A stretch of 64,000 nt of DNA from Piliocolobus tephrosceles (lineage: Eukaryota; Chordata; Mammalia; Primates; Cercopithecidae): the NCBI RefSeq assembly GCF_002776525.5, contig NC_045443.1, forward strand, positions 52,007,216 to 52,071,215, in the 5' to 3' direction. How positions within the stretch are numbered: position 1 is the first letter of the stretch; each line of letters opens with the position of its first letter. Positions 57,843 to 64,000 of this stretch are shown in pieces. Position numbers and translations under genes: made by a program. The notes under the pieces are model-generated. The model saw only the letters and a program-made list of their open reading frames with translations. It was not told where the DNA came from and did not search any database.

Positions 57843-58157
57843 CGGCCGGGCACGGTGGCTCAAGCCTGTAATCCCAGCACTTTGGGAGGCCGAGACGGGC
57901 GGATCACGAGGTCAGGAGATCCAGACCATCCTGGCTAACACGGTGAAACCCCATCTCTACTAAAAATACAAAAACTAGCTGGGCGAGGTGGCGGGCGCCT
58001 GTAGTCCCAGCTACTCGGGAGGCTGAGGCAGGAGAATGGCATAAACCCGGGAGGCGGAGCCAGTGAGCTGAGATCCGGCCACTGCACTCCAGTCTGGGCG
58101 ACAGAGCAAGACTCCGCCTCAAAAAAAAAAAAAAAAGAAAGAAAAAAAAAAAAGAAA
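57843..58157 (+). mobile_element. AluY-type element (Old World monkey-like)
   Basis: Starts 'ggcggccgggcacggtggct' and carries 'ctcaagcctgtaatcccagc', 'aactagctgggcgaggtgg' and 'gatccggccactgcactcc', variants I associate with cercopithecoid AluY lineages. The tail is an interrupted A tract with GAAA units. No clean target duplication seen. It has a short deletion ('ggcggagccagtgagctg'). Confidence 0.93.
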
Positions 58158-58215
58158 CGGCAATATGAGTTCTCAAGGTGTATGTGTGCATAATGCTTAA
58201 GCTCTCCTTGGTCTT

Positions 58216-58560
58216 AGAAAACTTTGTGCTCTGGCCGGGCGCGGTGGCTCAAGCCTGTAATCCCAGCACTTTGGGAGGCCGAGACAGGCGGATCACGAGG
58301 TCAGGAGATGGAGACCATCCTGGCTAAAATGGTGAAACCCCGTCTCTACTAAAAAATACAAAAAACTAGTCGGGCGAGGTGGTGGGCGCCTGTAGTCCCA
58401 GCTACTCGGGAGGCTGAGGCAGGAGAATGGCATAAACCCGGGAGGCGGAGCTTGCAGTGAGCTGAGATCCGGCCACTGCACTCCAGCCTCAGCCAGCGAC
58501 AGAGCAAAACTCCATCTCAAAAAAAAAAAAAAAAAAAGAAAGAAAGAAAACTTTGTGCTC
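58216..58560 (+). mobile_element. AluY-type element with 16-bp target duplication
   Basis: Alu body 58,233-58,544, flanked by AGAAAACTTTGTGCTC (58,216-58,231 and 58,545-58,560, identical). Same lineage variants as the neighbour 80 bp upstream. Contains a local insertion 'cctcagccagcgacagag'. A recent insertion. Confidence 0.96.
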
Positions 58561-59054
58561 ATGTAGTTGTGAGGGCATGAAACACTTTACACTTCCCTAA
58601 AACTCCACATTCTTGATTTACCTACGGGGAACAAATATTTTCTGATGCATCTGTAAACTTTGTTTTGTCTTTATCTTTGTAAGGCTTTGAGTTCTGGAAT
58701 CTACATCTCATTTTCACTTCCTACTCTATTCTGATCCATTTTCTTGAAGGATAGTCAATAGCCCCAGGAGGAAGGTTGCTTTATTCAATTAAGTTAATTT
58801 GTTGTTACTATTAATAAAATTAATATTGATTTTGTCTGTTTTGTCTGTTACATCAGGCATTTTCACAAATACTGGTGATGATGGTAGTAGAAGTGTAAGA
58901 AGTCACAAGAGCAAAAAATGTGACTCTAAGAACTTAAAATACAGTCAGGAACACAAACATACATAAATATTTCCAGTAATTTGCTGATAAATGTTTTTAA
59001 AACATTTTTTAAAACATAAAGTCTTTTATTTATGGCATTTTTTTGGTTTCTAGG
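58561..59054. other. unassigned intergenic sequence
   Basis: Nothing gene-like; no repeat recognised. Confidence 0.35.
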
Positions 59055-61745
59055 GCACAAAGTTTCTACCATGGCTTATTTATTACCTTAAATGTAAATG
59101 AATTAACCTAATCTCCTCACTGAAAAGACAGTGGCTGAATGGATGAAAAATATAAGGCTGAAAGTATAGGCTCTCTATAAGAAGCTCTCTTTGAAATGAA
59201 GAATAGACATAGGCTAGAAGTAGGGGAGAATTTTTTTTTACAAATGCTAACAAAAGACAATAGGATGACTATACTTATATCAGACAAAATAGACTTGAAG
59301 TCAAAATTTGACACACTAGACAAAGAAGGGCTCTGTATAGTGATAAGGGGGCCAATTAATTAAGAGGCTACAAAAATTGTAAATATATATATGCACCCAA
59401 CATATACACAACTAAATATATAAGGCAAACAGTGACAGAACTGTAGGGAGAAATAGATAACAATACAATAATAGTAGAACTCTTCAATACCCTATTTTCA
59501 ATAGTCGATAGCACATCCAGACAAAACACCAATAAGGAAACAGAGGACTTGAATAACACTGTAGACCAAATGGACTCAAAAGACATATACAGAGCATTCC
59601 ACCTACCAGTAGAAGGATATAGATTCCTCTTAAGCATGTAAGTCTTTCTCCAGGATAGATCACATGTTAAATTACAGATCTTAACAAATTTAAAAAGATT
59701 CAAATTTAACCGAGAATCTTTTTTGACCACCATGAAATAAAACTAGAAAGCAACAGCAAAAAGAAACCTGAAAAATTAATAAATATGTGGAAATTAAACA
59801 ACAAATTGTTGAACAACCACTGGGACAAAGAAAAAATAAAAAAGAAATTAGAAAATTAGAAATTACAAAAATGAAGTACAACATACTAAAACTTACAGAA
59901 TGTACCAAAATAGTATTAAGAGGGAAGTTCATAGCAATAAATGCCTATATTAAAAAAAGAAAAATCTTAAAGAACCTAAATTTATACTTAAAGGGGCTGT
60001 AAAAAAAGAATAAACTAAACCCAAGGTTAGCAGAGGAAAGAAATAATAAAGATTAGAGAAGAAATAAATGAAAATGTTGTTATAACGCCATTAGAAAAAC
60101 CTCAGTAAGACTAAGAGTTGGTTTTCCGAAAAGGTAAACAAAATCTACAAACTCTTAGCTAGATTTAGAAAAAAAGACAAAAGGCTCAAATAAATAATAT
60201 CAAAAATGAAATAAAATACATTACTACTAACACCACAGAAATGAAAAGGATCATAAGACACAACTATGAAAAATTATACACCAGTAAACTATAACCTAAA
60301 ATAAATGGATAAATTCCTAGAAATATACAATCTATCAACATTAAATAATACAGAACTAGAATGTTTATAACAGGCTTATAATTTGTATAAACATTGATTC
60401 ATTAATTTAAAAGTTCCCAACAAAGAAAAGCTTAGGACCAGATGGTTTCATGGGTGAATTCTACCAAATATTTAAATACGAATTAACCTTATTATTTCTC
60501 AAGCTCTTCCTAAAAACTTGAAGAGAAGAAGGCTGTTAAATTGTTCCTTTTACAGACAATATGATCTGATTTGTAGAAAACCCTGGAGACTCCACCAAAA
60601 AGCTGTTAGAACTAACAAACACATTCAGTAAAGTTGTAGGACACAAAAACAACATGTAAAAATCAGTTGCATTTCTATAAACTAACAATAAAATCTCTGA
60701 AAAAAAATTAGGAGAACAATCCCATTTGCGATAGCACCAAAGATAATAAATACTTAGAAATGAACTTCACTAAGAAGGAAAAAGACTCTTTTACTGAAAA
60801 CAATAATAATGGATAAAAGAAATTAAAGCTTCAAATAATAGAAAGATATCCCATGTTTATGAATTGGAAGACTTAATCTTGTTAAAAAGTCTTTGCTATT
60901 CAAAGTGATCTACAGATTCAGTGCAATCCTTGTCAAAATGTCAACGGCATTTTGGATTAAAATGGAAAAAACAACTGTAAGATTTAGGGAAATCCACAAA
61001 ACACCAAGAACAACCAAATCAATCTTGAGAAAGAACAAAGCTGGAAGAATCACACTTCCTGACTAAAATATTTCAGAAAATGACAGTAATTAAAGCAGTA
61101 TGGTGTTGCTATAAAGACAGATATATAGACCAATGAAACAGAATAGAGAGCCCAGAAATAAATCCATACATATACGGTCAGCTGATCTTCAATAAGGATG
61201 CTAAGATAAATGATGGAAAAATGATAGTCTCTTCAACAATTGGTGTAGGAAAACTGGAAATCCACTTATAAAAGAATAAAATTTGACCCTTATCCTGCAT
61301 CAGACAGAAGAACAACCCTAAAATAAAGACTTAAATGAAAGACCTGAAAATACAAAATTCCTAGAAGAAAATGTTGGGTGAAATCTTCATTATATTAGTC
61401 TTGGTAATGATTTCTTGGGTATGACACCAAAAGCACAGGCAACAAAAACAAAAATAAAGTGAAAGTACATCAAACTAAAAATCTTCTGCACTGCAAAGAA
61501 AAAAATATAGCATGAAAAGATAAATCATAACATCAGAAAAAATATTTGCAAACCACATATCTAATAAGGGGTTAATCTACAAAATATATAAGTAGCTCAA
61601 GCAACTCTATAGAAACAGATAAATAACTTGATTTTAAAATGCACCAATGAAACGGTATTTCTCCAAAGAAGACATATAATTGGCCAATAGATATTTGAAA
61701 AAATGCTCAACATCACTAATCATCAAGAAAATGCAAATCAAAACT
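59055..61745 (+). mobile_element. L1M with internal deletion
   Basis: Sense L1 ORF2: endonuclease region from 'taaatgtaaatgaattaacc', then the linker, then the start of the reverse transcriptase ('cttaggaccagatggtttca', 60,431-60,450). It jumps at about 60,535-60,550 to the YADD-like region ('cttttacagacaatatgatc') and runs on to the C-terminal region ('ccaaagaagacatataattg'). Many stops and indels: non-functional. Confidence 0.8.
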
Positions 61746-62020
61746 ATAAATAGATAGAGGGATATATTAACATATGGATTAGAGGCCCAAGAATTAGCCC
61801 TCCAGTACCCACTAACACTGGAGCCAGCATAAGCTATTCTTGTACCACTGGGGCCAAAAGTCTGCCTCAGTTAGGTCCAAGTCCTCAATAAACCCTTACT
61901 ACAACTTCAACTAACAACTGTACCATAAGCCACCAAGGAAATCACAGATACTATGGGTCCTGTGTACTGCCAAAGAAATCACACAAACATTGCACTACCT
62001 ATTGGCAAACACCCTACTGG
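61746..62020. other. non-L1 block between opposed L1 pieces
   Basis: Clearly different composition ('tggagccagcataagctatt', 'aaaccaccaagg'-like strings). Family unknown. Confidence 0.4.
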
Positions 62021-62205
62021 CCAATTATATGTCTTCTTTGGAGAAATGTCTATTCATTTGCACATTTAAAAAATCAAGTTATTTGTTTCTATTGAGTTGT
62101 ATGAGTTATTTATTTTGCAGATTAACCCTTTATTAGATATATGGTTTGTAAATGTTTTCTCCTATTTTGTGAGTTATTCTTTCATGTTATTAATTGTTTT
62201 CTTAC
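62021..62205 (-). mobile_element. inverted L1 piece
   Basis: Antisense ORF2 C-terminal sequence. 62,021-62,060 is the reverse complement of about 61,645-61,690 ('ccaattatatgtcttctttg'), so the same L1 region occurs twice in opposite orientation. Confidence 0.75.
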
Positions 62206-62379
62206 AGTGCAGGCACTCAAAATCAAAGCCAAAATATCCTACTCAACCAACAACATATGTACATCTTCAGGAAAAACTCTTCCCCTACAAAGGCAATTTC
62301 AAAACATTGAAACAAGTGATGGCTATACTAGATGTGTAGATACCAACAGAAGGACACAAAAAACATGAAAAGTAGGGAA
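62206..62379. other. short L1-like or unassigned block
   Basis: Sense-strand open stretch without recognisable protein. It resembles an L1 ORF2 C-terminal piece only weakly. Confidence 0.3.
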
Positions 62380-63085
62380 ATACGACACCACCAATGAACA
62401 GAAAAATTTTAAACAAAATATTAGCAACTAAATTTCAGCAATACATAAAAGGAATTGTACACTATGACCAAGTATTGCTTATTCCATGATTGAGGATTGG
62501 TTCAATATTTGAAAAAAATAAATAAATGTAATCAACAGTATAAACAGGATAAAAATTACCTGATCACATGATGCAGAAAAGTAATTTGACAACATGTAAT
62601 ACATCGTCATGATAAAGAAGGTCAGAAAATTAGAAAGAAGAAACATATCCAAAAACATAGCTGACATTATACTTAATGACAATGACTGGTCTCCCCACTA
62701 AAGTCAGGACAAGGGAAGGATGTACATGTTTTTCTGCTTTTATTAATTATAAAGCTGGAAGTTCTCACCACTGCAATAAGGCAAGGAAAAGAATGTAAAA
62801 GTATAGGAGCAGAAAGGAAGAAATAGTAAAAGATCCTAGGAAAACTTTGCAGATGTCATAATTGTCTATGTAGAAAATACTAAGAACTCTGAAAAAATAA
62901 TTCTTAGAACTATAAGTGCGTTAACTAAGCATGCAGGACACAAGATAATCATACAAAAATCAATTATATTTTAATATACCAGCAGTAAATATGCAGACAC
63001 CTAAATTCAAAATGTATTATCATTTGCACAAATGTATTATCAAAATGGAGTTACTATTGCTAAAATACCCCAACTTAGATGTAAA
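62380..63085 (+). mobile_element. L1M reverse-transcriptase fragment
   Basis: Sense ORF2 palm region ('ttaaacaaaatattagcaac', 'gattgaggattggttcaat', 'gatgtcataattgtctatgt'). It holds the section deleted from 59,055-61,745, now downstream of that element's 3' part. Confidence 0.75.
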
Positions 63086-63920
63086 TTCAATAAAACACAT
63101 ACTAGACTACAACACATACAGACCATTGTGTCTTGTCATTAGCTTAATTAGCAGAAGACTGAAATTCAGAGTAGCTCACTAGATTGCTAAAAATTTGAAA
63201 CAAACAGTAAGCCTATCATTGAGAATTGAAGTTTGTGGGTGTCTCGCGTATCCTTCCAAACATCTGAATCGTAAAGGTTTGTGGTCAAATAATCAATGTA
63301 AAACAATGCACAGAAAGATCCGTTTGTGCGCTTTGGCCTGAGGGCTTTGAAAATGGAAATGAAATCTGGAGCAGAATTATAACTGTAAGCGCAATTCCCA
63401 CTTGGACTTGCTAGTCTGATCATTTCCTTTGTGTCAGGGGGAGTTAGTTCATACTTAATAAGTTACTTAATAGGTCACATATTAAATCTTCAATATTCTT
63501 CATTCTTATCTGTAATTATTCCTTTACATTTATTGATTTTTGTTAAAGTATCCACATACTTGCAGGTCTCTTTGAATCCATATAAAGTCTCTGTTATTTG
63601 ATGTTACCCTCAAGGTCCTGCCCCAAAGCCCAGCTACACAATGCTTCACAAAGGGCTGTTGGTGAAGCCATAGACATCATAGTCAACTCTAATAGATAAT
63701 CGATTCAATTTAGGAGCATTGGCAATACTAGGTAATTATATTTATTCTTCTAATACTCATTGGCTATTATAACTCATAAGATATTAGGTTTATCCTTAAT
63801 ATCAGTACTTTAAATTAACAGAAACAGGCATTTTAATACAGATTAAATTGTTTCCTTTTAAGATACCATAGGATAATATCTTCCTTTGTAGTAAGCAAAG
63901 ATTTTTCAAAAATCAGGTGT
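63086..63920. other. unassigned; CpG-retaining patch at 63,235-63,400
   Basis: No repeat recognised. A 78-codon open stretch on the - strand (63,187-63,423) overlaps a patch with several CpGs (ctcgcg, aatcgt, atccgt, tgcgc, aagcgc), unusual in this CpG-poor neighbourhood. Confidence 0.35.
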
Positions 63921-64000
63921 TTTAGTTCATTTTGTCTTGCTATAACAGGATACCTGAGACTGGGTAATTTATAAAGAATAGAAGTTTTTTTGACTCATGC
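63921..64000 (-). mobile_element. MaLR LTR 3' end, cut by window edge
   Basis: 'gttttagttcattttgtctt', 'gcctgagactgggtaattta'-like sequence is the antisense 3' end of an MST/MLT1-type LTR. It continues beyond 64,000. Confidence 0.8.

Overview
The window is primate nuclear DNA, most likely from an Old World monkey, orthologous to human 12q13.2. It is dense in L1, Alu, MaLR and ERV1 repeats. Two Alu copies at 57.8-58.5 kb carry variants I associate with cercopithecoid AluY lineages ('ggctcaagcctgtaatcc', 'gatccggccactgcactcc'). The only protein-coding host gene I can support is a four-exon orthologue of MUCL1 (small breast epithelial mucin) on the + strand at 40,762-44,427. There are no bacterial-type features and no RNA genes that I can recognise.

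Layout. 0-3.3 kb: the 5' end of an L1, then a GC-richer block with a broken coding-like stretch on the - strand, a 42-bp tandem duplication and a pair of 103-bp inverted repeats, then a MaLR LTR. 3.3-5.1 kb: old L1 split by a solo ERV1 LTR (611 bp, 4-bp target duplication) and a rearranged Alu. 5.1-17.2 kb: a full-length - strand L1 split by a younger, nearly full-length + strand L1 (9,398-15,300; 15-bp target duplications). The young copy has an intact ORF1. Its ORF2 is interrupted by a 400-N assembly gap and a visible frameshift. 17.2-31.7 kb: Alu, old L1 pieces, an ERV1-like internal segment (copy A, 18.0-21.2 kb), a long - strand L1 with a palindromic 5' region, a microsatellite, a MER2 DNA transposon and an MLT1-type LTR. 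31.7-40.6 kb: LTR-derived and unassigned sequence, a second ERV1 solo LTR (34,185-34,976, 4-bp duplication), an Alu, and L1 and L2 tails. 40.6-44.6 kb: MUCL1. 45.1-48 kb: a second ERV1-like segment (copy B) with an Alu. 48-54 kb: L1 pieces, one interrupted by a polyadenylated retro-insert carrying LTR fragments. 54-59 kb: mostly unassigned sequence with a hAT-like element, MIRs and two young Alus. 59-63.1 kb: shuffled L1M pieces. 63.1-64 kb: a short CpG-retaining patch and the end of another MaLR LTR.

Functionally, MUCL1 encodes a small secreted, threonine-rich mucin-like glycoprotein. The copy here has intact splice sites and an open frame of 98 codons, with four TTAAXTTA-type octamers where human MUCL1, as I remember it, has three. 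Everything else is mobile-element history, with several nested insertions that can be ordered by their target-site duplications. No coordinated multi-gene system is visible. Repeat family names come from recognising consensus-like stretches by eye, not from a search, and edges without target duplications are approximate.
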